A DNA stretch of 64,000 bases, taken from Alteromonadaceae bacterium (GTDB lineage: Bacteria > Pseudomonadota > Gammaproteobacteria > Enterobacterales > Alteromonadaceae). Both the position numbers and the translations under genes were made by a program. The stretch covers positions 25,622 to 89,621 of the forward strand of contig JABSOI010000002.1 of assembly GCA_013216015.1 (NCBI GenBank). The letters are read 5' to 3'. How positions within the stretch are numbered: the first letter of the stretch is position 1; each line of letters opens with the position of its first letter. Under the pieces are notes generated by a model. The model was given only the letters and a program-made list of their open reading frames with translations. It did no database searches and was not told the DNA's origin. This document shows positions 17,786-25,982 of this stretch, in pieces.

Positions 17786-17816
17786 AAAAGGGAAGCTATT
17801 GGCTTCCCTTTTTTGT
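17786..17816 (+). terminator. Rho-independent terminator after the acyl-CoA dehydrogenase
   Basis: AAAAGGGAAGC pairs with GCTTCCCTTTT around TATTG, followed by a T run. It is separated from the gene by the repeat at 17599. Confidence 0.85.
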
Positions 17817-17865
17817 GTCGATAAGAATAATTTTGTTGGTTGTAGGAAATGATTAACTAAATTTT

Positions 17866-17935
17866 AATAACCTCTAACCTCTAACCTCTAACCTCTAACC
17901 TCTAACCTCTAACCTCTAACTTCTAACCCTTAAGA
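17866..17935 (-). repeat. 7-bp tandem array starting on the stop codon of a sensor kinase
   Basis: On the minus strand the gene ends TCTTAAG (TAA = stop), followed by GGTTAGA, AGTTAGA and six perfect GGTTAGA units, then a partial one. The stop codon occupies the TTA position of the unit, so the array looks like copies of the gene's own end. Period 7 puts TAG in all three frames. Confidence 0.92.
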
Positions 17936-19186
17936 TTCATCCTTACTTATCGGAAGCTGTAGGGTAAATCTGGCACCTCCTAGTGGAGATCCATCTACAA
18001 GGCATTGACCGTTGTGCCATTGTAAAATACGTTGAACTATGGCTAAACCCAAACCAAATCCTCCTTTAGCTTTATTTCTACTTTTTTCTAAACGAATAAA
18101 GGGTTTAAATATTTGCTTTCTATCTAAAGGGTCTATACCTTCACCGTCGTCATCAACATGTATGACAATATCATTGTTTAAATGGGAGGCAGAAATATGA
18201 ACTTCGTTATCGCCGTATTGGATCCCATTGTTAATTAAATTCTGTATGGCTCTTTCGATTAAATGACCATCACAGTGACAGAATAAATTATCGTCAACAG
18301 CCAGTTGTAAATGTTTATCGGTACCACGTTGTAATTTTTCAATTTGATTGTGCAATAATTCCGTTATATTAACTTGGTGATAGTTAATATGCTGATGTTT
18401 ATTTTCAAGTCGGCCATAACTTAAAACTTCATCCACCAGTTTTTCAATTTCATCAACATCTTGTTTCATATCTTCAACTTGATCAGCATTGTCTTTTAAC
18501 ATGGCTATTGAAAACTTGAGGCGAGATAATGGGGTTCTTAAATCATGGCTGACAGCATTGGATAATTGACGTTGTTCTTCTATCAAACGAGATATTTGTT
18601 CAGCCATTGCTTGAAATGTTTTAACCAAAGGATAAATCACCGAACTTTTGCCGACAGGTATTGTACCGTCAAAGTGACCTGTGCCAAATTGCTTTGCTGA
18701 ACTTTGCAGAAGCCGTAAATCACGCCATAAAGGCCATGTCCATAACGCGATAATTGCACCTAAAAATATATATGACGCAATGAGTAAATATTGTCGTATT
18801 TCGGCTTTGTCTGGATTTATATCGATAGGTCCTATCTGCAACAATTGCTGTTGAGAGTTAAGTTTGAGAATAATGGTGAGTTGATTATCCGCATTATAGG
18901 TGAGAATAGGCTCTCCCATGTTTAGCTTTTTTTCATCCGCTTCTAACCAGGCTATTTGGTCTGCGTCAAATAGTTCTATTTCCATGCCTAATTGCTGACT
19001 GAGTTCTTTTAGCGATAAAACATTATTATTAAGTAAGGGGACCAGACTTTTAGACAGTTTAGCGATCCTTTCTATATCTGTATCTGACGAGGGTTGGACA
19101 TATTCCCATATTTTGTCTGAACCCCATCCTATTAATAATATGCCAAGGATAATGGCAAAATATAAACTAACAAATAGTCTTTTCAT
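17930..19186 (-). CDS. RstB-like sensor histidine kinase
   Basis: A 418-aa inner-membrane kinase. TM1 is at residues about 5-25 and TM2 at about 132-152 (LLIASYIFLGAIIALWTWPLW), enclosing a short periplasmic domain. Then HAMP, HisKA with SNAVSHDLRTPLSRL (His near residue 215) and HATPase with NNGIQYGD, DDDGEGIDP and GGFGLGLAIV. It is the last gene of the mipA-DUF3019-RR-HK operon and pairs with the regulator 62 bp upstream. The ligand is unknown. Its stop codon is the start of a heptanucleotide array. Confidence 0.9.
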   Translation of the reverse strand: MKRLFVSLYFAIILGILLIGWGSDKIWEYVQPSSDTDIERIAKLSKSLVPLLNNNVLSLKELSQQLGMEIELFDADQIAWLEADEKKLNMGEPILTYNADNQLTIILKLNSQQQLLQIGPIDINPDKAEIRQYLLIASYIFLGAIIALWTWPLWRDLRLLQSSAKQFGTGHFDGTIPVGKSSVIYPLVKTFQAMAEQISRLIEEQRQLSNAVSHDLRTPLSRLKFSIAMLKDNADQVEDMKQDVDEIEKLVDEVLSYGRLENKHQHINYHQVNITELLHNQIEKLQRGTDKHLQLAVDDNLFCHCDGHLIERAIQNLINNGIQYGDNEVHISASHLNNDIVIHVDDDGEGIDPLDRKQIFKPFIRLEKSRNKAKGGFGLGLAIVQRILQWHNGQCLVDGSPLGGARFTLQLPISKDES

Positions 19187-19248
19187 AAGAAATTATCTCG
19201 CTGGCTTATGCCTTGAAATAAAGACAACTGATTCAGAACCGGCATTAG

Positions 19249-19941
19249 CTAGTCCCATGCTGTTGCACTGAAAAGATACCCTTTACCCCAAATGGTAATG
19301 ATGCGGTAAGGTGTTTCTGTATTATCGAATAATTTTTTTCTTAATCGGGAAATACGTACATCAACGCTTCTATCCAGGCCATCGTATTCCCGGCCAATCA
19401 TTTTTTGATGGATAAAATCTCTACTTTGTACTTCACCTGCTTTGCTGGCGAGTAACCAAAGCAATTCAAATTCATGACTGGTTAAATCAACCGGATTATT
19501 GTCATAAGTAACAATGCGGGAATTTTTATTGATAGAAAGTTTGCCAAAGCTGAGTGTGGGAGAATTAACTAAAGACTGCCCACTTGCCCGTCGGAATAAG
19601 GTATTTATTCTGGCGAGCAGTACATGGGGTTCAATGGGTTTAATAATGTAATCATCAGCGCCCATTTCTAAACCAAGCACATGATCAAAATCACTGTCTT
19701 TAGCAGTTAAAAATAAAATGGGATTCGTAAATTTTTGTCTTATTTTTCGGCAGATAGAAAAACCATCCAAATGAGGCAGCATTATATCTAAAATCAGTAA
19801 GTCAGGAGAATGCTCTAAAACAAAATCTATCACTTTGTCGCCCCGGTCAATTACCGATACTTTAAAGTTATTTTGTTCGAGGAATTTTTTGACTAAGTTT
19901 GCAAGTCGCTGATCATCTTCAACCAGTACAATATGTTTCAT
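19249..19941 (-). CDS. RstA-like OmpR-family response regulator
   Basis: A 230-aa regulator. Receiver: VEDDQRLANLVKKFLEQNNF, LLILDIMLPHLDG (phospho-Asp near residue 52), FLTAKDSDFDHVLGLEMGADDYIIKP. The DNA-binding domain has LTSHEFELLWLLAS and DRSVDVRISRLRKKL. Its ATG overlaps the DUF3019 stop codon by one base (TAATG), so translation is coupled. With the kinase it probably controls the operon it belongs to; this arrangement of MipA/OmpV, DUF3019, RR and HK is known in Shewanella and relatives. Confidence 0.92.
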   Translation of the reverse strand: MKHIVLVEDDQRLANLVKKFLEQNNFKVSVIDRGDKVIDFVLEHSPDLLILDIMLPHLDGFSICRKIRQKFTNPILFLTAKDSDFDHVLGLEMGADDYIIKPIEPHVLLARINTLFRRASGQSLVNSPTLSFGKLSINKNSRIVTYDNNPVDLTSHEFELLWLLASKAGEVQSRDFIHQKMIGREYDGLDRSVDVRISRLRKKLFDNTETPYRIITIWGKGYLFSATAWD

Positions 19942-20342
19942 TAAAATATACTCCAGGCTGAACGTAGACGTCTTCGCGTTTTAGTGGGTTGAATAGCGTT
20001 TATATTAACTTTTTGTGAGGCAAATACAGTATTGCCATCATCGATTAAGGTAAAGTTTGTCGTGTCTTTTAGCTCTATTGGAATAACTTGTGTACCCATT
20101 TTCTTATTTTTCCAACAGTAAATTTTAGTCTCATCTTGAACCAGACATAAATTAGCAGGGATATCTGCTTTCCATCTGACGGTAGCCATTAACTGGCATG
20201 TATCCCCAATTTTCTGTACTACACACGTAAGTGGTTTTATTGAGAAAAATGATAATTTAGTATTAATAATGTTGGCGTTAGCCGGTGAAGCTGTAATGGA
20301 AAGAAAACTAATAATTATTATCCATTTAACGTGTAAATACAT
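19941..20342 (-). CDS. DUF3019 domain-containing secreted protein
   Basis: A 133-aa protein with a signal peptide (about residues 1-23, ends SPANA) and the DUF3019 pattern: KLSFFSIKPLTCVVQKIGDTCQLMATVRW, two cysteine pairs (CVVQ/CQL and CLVQ/CWKN) that could form disulphides. Its function is unknown. It overlaps the upstream mipA gene by 17 bases and the downstream regulator by one base, so all four genes are tightly co-expressed; a role as periplasmic sensor accessory is possible but unproven. Confidence 0.85.
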   Translation of the reverse strand: MYLHVKWIIIISFLSITASPANANIINTKLSFFSIKPLTCVVQKIGDTCQLMATVRWKADIPANLCLVQDETKIYCWKNKKMGTQVIPIELKDTTNFTLIDDGNTVFASQKVNINAIQPTKTRRRLRSAWSIF

Positions 20343-21285
20343 AACTAACCCCTATAAAACTTGTAAGGGTATAATCTTTGTCGACAATTGGGCTGTCTTT
20401 TATTCCTGATCCCAAGTGTTTATAGTTAACTGAAAAAAATGCTTTCCAGTTCTTACTTAAATGGTATCCGGCATAAAATTTAAAATAGGGGCTTATCGAC
20501 GAATGACCTTGATAAAAATTGTCTCCTACCAGCTTCTCTTTTTCATCTATTTTATGATCCCGCTTATCTTGTTCATCTAATTCATAATCCAGGTAATCTT
20601 TTTCATCTAATCCATAATAATAGTCCACCATAGCAGAGCTGGACCAATCAAAACCGAGTGTAGTTTGAATGGATAAGTTTTCAATTGTTTTAGGTTTATA
20701 ACGGTAAAGCATTTTGAAATTACCATTGTAGCCATCATAAATACTATTAACATCATGCATCAACTGTCCTAAAAATGACAGATTGTCTGAGGCGAACCAA
20801 TTGACTTGCATACCTGCGTCAAGCGCCCATTTACGTTTGCTGATATTTTCTATATCTATATCTATATCTATTTTTTCAGTAGGAGCCGCGGGATTGTCAG
20901 GTGAAATAATGCCTTGTGCGGCATCAGCGGCGCTGCTCAGAAAAACGTTTTGCGGATGCCAACGGGAAAAATAGGAATTTTCATTATTTACTCTTGTTAA
21001 AGCACTAACAACAAATTGATCATTTTCGAAAAAAGTGTAACCTAAATCGCCGTTATCAAAATAGAAATTATCACGGTAGTATTGAAAAGAAGGAACTAGG
21101 TACAGTGGGATATTTTTACCACCAACTAACGGGTTGGTTTTTTCGCCTATGCCCATAGCTACAGAAAAATGCAGCTGTCCTACAGTGATTAAACTTTCAT
21201 CAGTGTCAATAGTGGTGTTATTGTTAGTTTGTTCAGCAAAAGTCGTTAATGAACAAAATAATAAAAGTAGTATTGGTATTTTCAA
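20326..21285 (-). CDS. MipA/OmpV family outer-membrane protein
   Basis: A 319-aa beta-barrel protein with a signal peptide (MKIPILLLLFCSLTTFAEQ). Features: a strand pattern with IPLYLVPSFQYYRDNFYFDNGDLGYTF and a C-terminal SFIGVSYVFTR that ends in an aromatic-Thr-Arg rather than a plain aromatic. Two odd low-complexity stretches lie in predicted loops: an IDIDIDI run coded by three TATATC hexamers (20851-20868) and a charged block with LDEKDY, LDYELDEQDKRD, HKIDEKEKL. It is first in the operon with DUF3019 and a two-component system. The family includes MltA-interacting proteins and OmpV porins. Confidence 0.83.
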   Translation of the reverse strand: MKIPILLLLFCSLTTFAEQTNNNTTIDTDESLITVGQLHFSVAMGIGEKTNPLVGGKNIPLYLVPSFQYYRDNFYFDNGDLGYTFFENDQFVVSALTRVNNENSYFSRWHPQNVFLSSAADAAQGIISPDNPAAPTEKIDIDIDIENISKRKWALDAGMQVNWFASDNLSFLGQLMHDVNSIYDGYNGNFKMLYRYKPKTIENLSIQTTLGFDWSSSAMVDYYYGLDEKDYLDYELDEQDKRDHKIDEKEKLVGDNFYQGHSSISPYFKFYAGYHLSKNWKAFFSVNYKHLGSGIKDSPIVDKDYTLTSFIGVSYVFTR

Positions 21286-21442
21286 AATAGTATTTCGATC
21301 GTTACAATTGTTGCTAATTTAGCATGAGTAGGTTAAATTTTCAGGCAGAATTACATAAGATTACATATTATTGCATTTGACAACAGTGTTTTTTTTATTT
21401 TTGGTTAAAGTAGTAATAGAAGCCTTATAACGGAGATTCATT

Positions 21443-23521
21443 ATGTATAAAAAAAGTTCACTTGTTATGTTGTCGGTGATTGGTTTATTAGGTTGCGGTG
21501 GTAGCGATAGCCCCAGCGATACTATTCTTATTCAGCCTGTTCCTGTTGACCCGGTTATTGTTCCACCAGTTTCAACGTTGCCTCAGCTTAATGATATGAG
21601 TATTTCTTTAAAACCATTAAAGTCAGTGAATGAAACCAGCTTTGAAACACATTATAAAAATGGCTTGTATTTAGCTACTTTGACAGATGACGGAAAACGC
21701 TATCTCAATAGTGGTGATGTCAGTACATCAGAGGCATCTTCTAGCAGTGCAGATGGCTTTTCAGAAACTATCACGCAAGAAGCTGGTGTAGATGAAGCGG
21801 ACCGTGTTAAATATGATGGCGATTATCTGTATATTGCCAATAATGGCGGATATATTCATGCTATAGATGAAGGAACTAAGATAGCCACATCTACTCCCTA
21901 TTCAGCAAATGTCAGGATCTTAAAAAGACAGGCAGATGATACTCTGCTAACTGTTAATACCCTAAATATTGGCGATGTAAAAAATTCACCAAATATTGAT
22001 GGGCTTTATTTGTCTGAAGGTCGATTAACCGTTTTATCGAGCACTTATTCGTATGGAAGTACGATTGAACCTTTGTTTCACATTTGGTATCAGGGAGCTC
22101 GAATTTTCAATGTATCTCTATTTGATACAAGCACGCCGAATGTTGCAAATGAAATTACGGATTTAACCATTGATGGAAACATTATTTCAAGTCGTCGTGT
22201 AGACAAGAATTTAATCATTGTCAGTTCTTATAATAAAGAAATTGAAGGACTTATCATGTTCCCTCAAAATGACAAAGAAAAGCAGGCCAACTATGATCTA
22301 ATTCAAAAGATAGATATTAATACGTTATTACCGCAATACACAGACGCAAATGGTGTAACAAAAAATTTAGTTAATGCGGATAATTGTTTTATTCCAGAAG
22401 ATGCTACTGATGCTGATGGCTATGACGGAATTGTAACATTAACAACAATTAATATTGACGACCCAAGTGAAATTACCTCTATTTGTATTAATTCATCAGT
22501 GCAAGGTCTTTATGCTACACCTAGCTCCGTTTATACCTACGGTTCTGTTGATCAAAAAAGTACAGTTATTCACAAATTTTCAATGGATGGTCAATCAATC
22601 GATTATAAAGCATCAACATCTTTTGCAGGACATGTTTTTGGGGGAGGGCAAAGCAACTTACGTTTTAGCGAGCAAGGTGATTATCTTCGTGTAGTTGTTA
22701 CTGAGAATACCGATGATTCAAGTGATCGATTTGAACATCTGCTTAAAGTGTTTTCCGAAAATGAGACCACTAATGAATTAGAGTTGGTTGCTCAATTACC
22801 TAATGCTGCTCACCCTGAAAAATTGGGCAAAGATGATGAAGACATTTATGCAGTAAGATATTTTGGCAGCAAAGCCTATATTGTTACGTTTAAAAGTATG
22901 GATCCTTTATATGTGCTCAATCTTGAAGATAATACTCAGCCGTTTGTTGAATCATCACTTGAAATAATCGGATATTCTTCATATTTACATCCTATTTCTG
23001 AAGACTTGATTTTAGGTATAGGGCAAAATATTGACCCTAGCCGTTTTATTACCCCTGACGAGCCTGAAGATGGTGTAGAGCCTGAAAAAATTATAGAAGG
23101 TGCTAAAGTTGCACTCTTTGATGTTTCAGGTGAGCCAAGATTAGTAAAAGAGTTTGTTTTTGAGGGAGGATATACACCGGCAGAATTTAATTATCATGCA
23201 TTAACTTACTTAAAGGTTTCTGATGATAAACATCTATTTGCCATGCCAATTGAAAGTTGGGTTTCCACAGCCGATATTGCAACGGATTCTGTTACCTGGA
23301 ATTCAAATTCAGCGCTTGAATTATTTGAAGTGAATATCTCAGGAGCTGACGCTGAACTTAGTCATGCTGGTTCGGTTGCACCTTCATATGATAATGATAA
23401 TTATTATGGCAGTTGGAATGACCGGGCAATAATACACGGTGACTTGATCTTTTACGTTCATGGCGCGGATGTCTATAAAAGCTCATGGCTTGTACCAAAT
23501 GATATTGAAGGTCCTTTTTAA
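21443..23521 (+). CDS. Secreted beta-propeller domain lipoprotein (Beta_propel family)
   Basis: A 692-aa predicted lipoprotein: lipobox LLGCGGS near residue 18, a Pro/Val-rich linker, and then the family signature EAGVDEADRVKYDGDYLYIA (about residues 113-132) that opens a large C-terminal beta-propeller (PF09826 type). Further blades carry EGRLTVLSSTY, FAGHVFGGGQSNLRFSE and AYIVTFKSMDPLYVLNLED. The function of this family is not established; propellers commonly bind proteins or sugars. Ribosome site CGGAG precedes ATG. Divergent from mipA, terminated by a strong hairpin. Confidence 0.85.
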   Translation: MYKKSSLVMLSVIGLLGCGGSDSPSDTILIQPVPVDPVIVPPVSTLPQLNDMSISLKPLKSVNETSFETHYKNGLYLATLTDDGKRYLNSGDVSTSEASSSSADGFSETITQEAGVDEADRVKYDGDYLYIANNGGYIHAIDEGTKIATSTPYSANVRILKRQADDTLLTVNTLNIGDVKNSPNIDGLYLSEGRLTVLSSTYSYGSTIEPLFHIWYQGARIFNVSLFDTSTPNVANEITDLTIDGNIISSRRVDKNLIIVSSYNKEIEGLIMFPQNDKEKQANYDLIQKIDINTLLPQYTDANGVTKNLVNADNCFIPEDATDADGYDGIVTLTTINIDDPSEITSICINSSVQGLYATPSSVYTYGSVDQKSTVIHKFSMDGQSIDYKASTSFAGHVFGGGQSNLRFSEQGDYLRVVVTENTDDSSDRFEHLLKVFSENETTNELELVAQLPNAAHPEKLGKDDEDIYAVRYFGSKAYIVTFKSMDPLYVLNLEDNTQPFVESSLEIIGYSSYLHPISEDLILGIGQNIDPSRFITPDEPEDGVEPEKIIEGAKVALFDVSGEPRLVKEFVFEGGYTPAEFNYHALTYLKVSDDKHLFAMPIESWVSTADIATDSVTWNSNSALELFEVNISGADAELSHAGSVAPSYDNDNYYGSWNDRAIIHGDLIFYVHGADVYKSSWLVPNDIEGPF

Positions 23522-23587
23522 ACGCTATTTCTAACCGTTATTAGACGAGAGACTGGTCTGAGTTTTCAGGCAGTCATAAAAAATTTA

Positions 23588-23622
23588 ACGGCATCAAATC
23601 TTATTTTTGATGCCGTTTTTTG
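23588..23622 (+). terminator. Rho-independent terminator after the beta-propeller gene
   Basis: ACGGCATCAAA pairs with TTTGATGCCGT, followed by six T. It lies between convergent genes. Confidence 0.9.
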
Positions 23623-23629
23623 GTTAAAG

Positions 23630-23671
23630 AAGGTCTGGATCTACTGGGCTATGTCTAAATTGCTAGGTCTA
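23630..23671 (-). repeat. Three degenerate 14-bp units across the stop codon of the GMC gene
   Basis: On the minus strand: TAGACCTAGCAATT, TAGACATAGCCCAG, TAGATCCAGACCTT. The first unit codes the last residues (DLAI region), and the second opens with the stop codon TAG at 23655-23657. Confidence 0.6.
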
Positions 23672-25244
23672 CAGGTAATTTGCCACCAAGGTTTTCGGCC
23701 AATTTAATTGATAGTTTGGCAATTATTGCATAAATGGTTAACTGCGGATTAACGCCTAAACTTGTTGGAAAAAGCGAACCATCTAAAACAGACAAGCTTT
23801 GGAGCTGGTGGAAAGCACCATCATTATTGCAGACAGATTCTTGTGGATCTTTGCCCATAGCCGATCCCCCCATGACATGAGCACTGACCAGTTGCCAACG
23901 TAAAATTTCCTGAGGCAGGTTGTTTATCGCCGTTTTAGTTTCATTCCAGGAAGTATATCCGAGTGAATCCATATGAACAGGAAAGACTTTTTTAGCGCCG
24001 GCAGCAAATTGCATTTCAGCCATTGATAACATCGCATGTTTCGCACCACGCCAAAGCATATCGTTGGGGGAATAATTCAGCTGCGGGTAATCATATTCGT
24101 CAAGCATGACTGAACCACCAATGCTTTGTTCGTTAAAACCATCTCTGAGCAGAGCAAGATTTGCCTGATTGTTGGCAAATTTCTTCATTTGTTCACTATG
24201 TTGCTGATCATGTCGTTTTAGCATGGTAGAAACTAATAATGGGTGTAAAGGAGGTACTTCAATTTTATAACCCAATTCACCAGCCACTCCATCGCGCCAT
24301 AAAAAATGGTCACTGTAAATGCTTTGTGGAGCACCTGAAAAAGCGTTGACTTTACTAGGCATTTCAGCCATTGAGATTGTCACCGGGTGTAAAAATGTTC
24401 TTTTACCAATTAGCGGGTTAATTGTTGATAATTGGCTCCTGAGCATAATTGCAGGCGTTCCGATTGCTCCAGCCGACAAAATAGTATGTTTAGCTTTTAC
24501 GGTAGTGATATTTTTTTGTTTTATTTGGCCCAAATTATTCATGCTGGTCAGTCTCACACCAACCGTTTTATCGCCTTCAATTACCAGCGACTCAACCCTT
24601 GCGCGACTGATTAATTTGGCACCGAGGTTCAGTGCTGTTGGAATACAGCTCACTAACATTGATTGTTTGGCATCTATCGGGCAACCCATTCCGCAGTAAC
24701 CTAAATTGGCACAACCTTTAACATTGCGGGGAATTACATTGTATTTCCAACCTAACTTTCTGGCGCCATCAGCAAGCAGTTGGTTATTGGTATTTGGTGG
24801 TGTTGTCCAAGGGGAAATATTTAACCGTTTTTCCACCCAATCAAACCAAGGGGAAAGTTCGGTGCTGGATAATCCATTAACGGCATGTTCTTTTTGCCAA
24901 TGTTCCAGTGTTGATTTTGGTGTTCTAAAACTGGAAGTCCAGTTAACGGTAGTAGAACCACCAACGGCTCTACCTTGTAGAATTTGAATTGATTTATCTG
25001 CAGTTTGACGACCCGTGACTTCCTGATACAACTCGGCATAAGCTTCTTTTTCTTTCATCTTAAAATCAGCAGAAGTCTTTAGCGGACCTTCTTCAATTAT
25101 TAATACTTTGAAGCCTGAACGACTAAGTACCTCAGCAGCAATGCCTCCACCTGCACCAGATCCTACGATCACCACATCACATTCAATAACCTGTTCTGGT
25201 GTATCTACGGAGTAATCTAAGGTGTTTGGATATTGAATCGTCAT
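23655..25244 (-). CDS. GMC family oxidoreductase
   Basis: A 529-aa flavoenzyme. FAD-binding GSGAGGGIAAEVL is near residue 28 and EEGPLK follows; the GRAVGGSTTVNW segment is the GMC signature, and the C-terminal catalytic region carries HVMGGSAMG and NPQLTIYA. A cysteine cluster (CANLGYCGMGCPIDAKQS) near residue 180 is typical of the cholesterol-oxidase-like/alcohol-dehydrogenase-large-subunit branch. Its partner, a small TAT-signal protein, is encoded 104 bp upstream on the same strand, as in gluconate/alcohol dehydrogenase complexes. The substrate is unknown. Confidence 0.88.
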   Translation of the reverse strand: MTIQYPNTLDYSVDTPEQVIECDVVIVGSGAGGGIAAEVLSRSGFKVLIIEEGPLKTSADFKMKEKEAYAELYQEVTGRQTADKSIQILQGRAVGGSTTVNWTSSFRTPKSTLEHWQKEHAVNGLSSTELSPWFDWVEKRLNISPWTTPPNTNNQLLADGARKLGWKYNVIPRNVKGCANLGYCGMGCPIDAKQSMLVSCIPTALNLGAKLISRARVESLVIEGDKTVGVRLTSMNNLGQIKQKNITTVKAKHTILSAGAIGTPAIMLRSQLSTINPLIGKRTFLHPVTISMAEMPSKVNAFSGAPQSIYSDHFLWRDGVAGELGYKIEVPPLHPLLVSTMLKRHDQQHSEQMKKFANNQANLALLRDGFNEQSIGGSVMLDEYDYPQLNYSPNDMLWRGAKHAMLSMAEMQFAAGAKKVFPVHMDSLGYTSWNETKTAINNLPQEILRWQLVSAHVMGGSAMGKDPQESVCNNDGAFHQLQSLSVLDGSLFPTSLGVNPQLTIYAIIAKLSIKLAENLGGKLPVDLAI

Positions 25245-25276
25245 TTAATTCTCTAAAATTTAATTGGTAAGTGGTA

Positions 25277-25318
25277 CTTTCTAACGGGTATTTTCTAACG
25301 GGTATTTTCTAACTGATA
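25277..25318 (-). repeat. Three 14-bp tandem units between the GMC gene and its partner
   Basis: On the minus strand: TTAGAAAATACCCG twice, then TTAGAAAGTACCAC. The array begins about 30 bases after the stop codon of the partner gene (25349) and again carries TAG in each unit. Confidence 0.8.
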
Positions 25319-25348
25319 TGGTACATGTGAAATTCTGTAAATCTCAGA

Positions 25349-25861
25349 CTAAAAAAGCTTGGGCGGCCCGGGGTAACCAATAGCTTCCCAATGTTTAGGT
25401 TCAGCATAAACGCTACTGATCATCAATTGATGTAAACCAGTATATGCCTGCTGTAACAACGATAAATTGCTCTCACGCCAATCAGTTAAAAATGCTGAAA
25501 TTTGTTTTGCTCCGGCTTGCTGCCAATTTAACCAGACACCAGCTAATACCAAACGTCCTATACTGGAACCGAGCAGATCAAATAATTCTCTGAGTTCCGC
25601 CTGAGTACGTAACGGTAGCCTTATTATTGTTTCGTCTATATTAACAATTGAAGTATCCAGATCTGGGGTATGAAGTAAATCACCCAGCATAACAGGAACA
25701 AGTATAGTTATTAGTAACTGATCGTCTTGATTCAAAAATTTTGTCGGCAAGTTTTCAGGATATTCCAGAGAATTATTTTGATACCACTGAAAAGCGGTTA
25801 TCCCGCCAAGCAAGGTAATGCTGGTGCCAATAACCGATTTCAGGAAAAATCTTCTATTCAT
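25349..25861 (-). CDS. TAT-signal small subunit (gluconate 2-dehydrogenase subunit 3-like)
   Basis: A 170-aa protein starting MNRRFFLKSVIGTSITLLGG, a twin-arginine-like signal, followed by a small helical domain (LNQDDQLLITILVPVMLGD ... LRELFDLLG) and the C-terminal WEAIGYPGPPKLF, all features of the small subunit that accompanies GMC dehydrogenases. A TTG start six codons upstream is possible; the ATG is preferred because it places RR at the usual position. It probably helps export or membrane attachment of the GMC flavoprotein encoded next. Confidence 0.75.
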   Translation of the reverse strand: MNRRFFLKSVIGTSITLLGGITAFQWYQNNSLEYPENLPTKFLNQDDQLLITILVPVMLGDLLHTPDLDTSIVNIDETIIRLPLRTQAELRELFDLLGSSIGRLVLAGVWLNWQQAGAKQISAFLTDWRESNLSLLQQAYTGLHQLMISSVYAEPKHWEAIGYPGPPKLF

Positions 25862-25947
25862 ATTTTTATTATGTCCCAATACAAGTCAGACCACTTTAAC
25901 TGATCAGGAATACATTTCAAGTAGCTTGGCTATATATATTCTTGTAA

Positions 25948-25971
25948 ACGCACAATCAGACAGTTGTGCGT
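25948..25971 (-). terminator. Inverted repeat downstream of the M49-like gene
   Basis: ACGCACAA pairs with TTGTGCGT around TCAGACAG. It has no T run, so either a weak terminator or another hairpin. Confidence 0.45.
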
Positions 25972-25982
25972 ATGCTTGATAA

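Noticed and set aside
17866..17935. CRISPR array or telomere-like sequence
   Set aside because: Units of 7 bp without spacers cannot be CRISPR; the chromosome end idea is refuted by normal genes on both sides.
24319..24987. Plus-strand frames of 126 and 93 codons in the GMC gene
   Set aside because: Antisense to a well-supported flavoenzyme; no ribosome sites or family match.
25948..25971. Strong intrinsic terminator
   Set aside because: The stem is good but there is no T run; kept only as a low-confidence hairpin.
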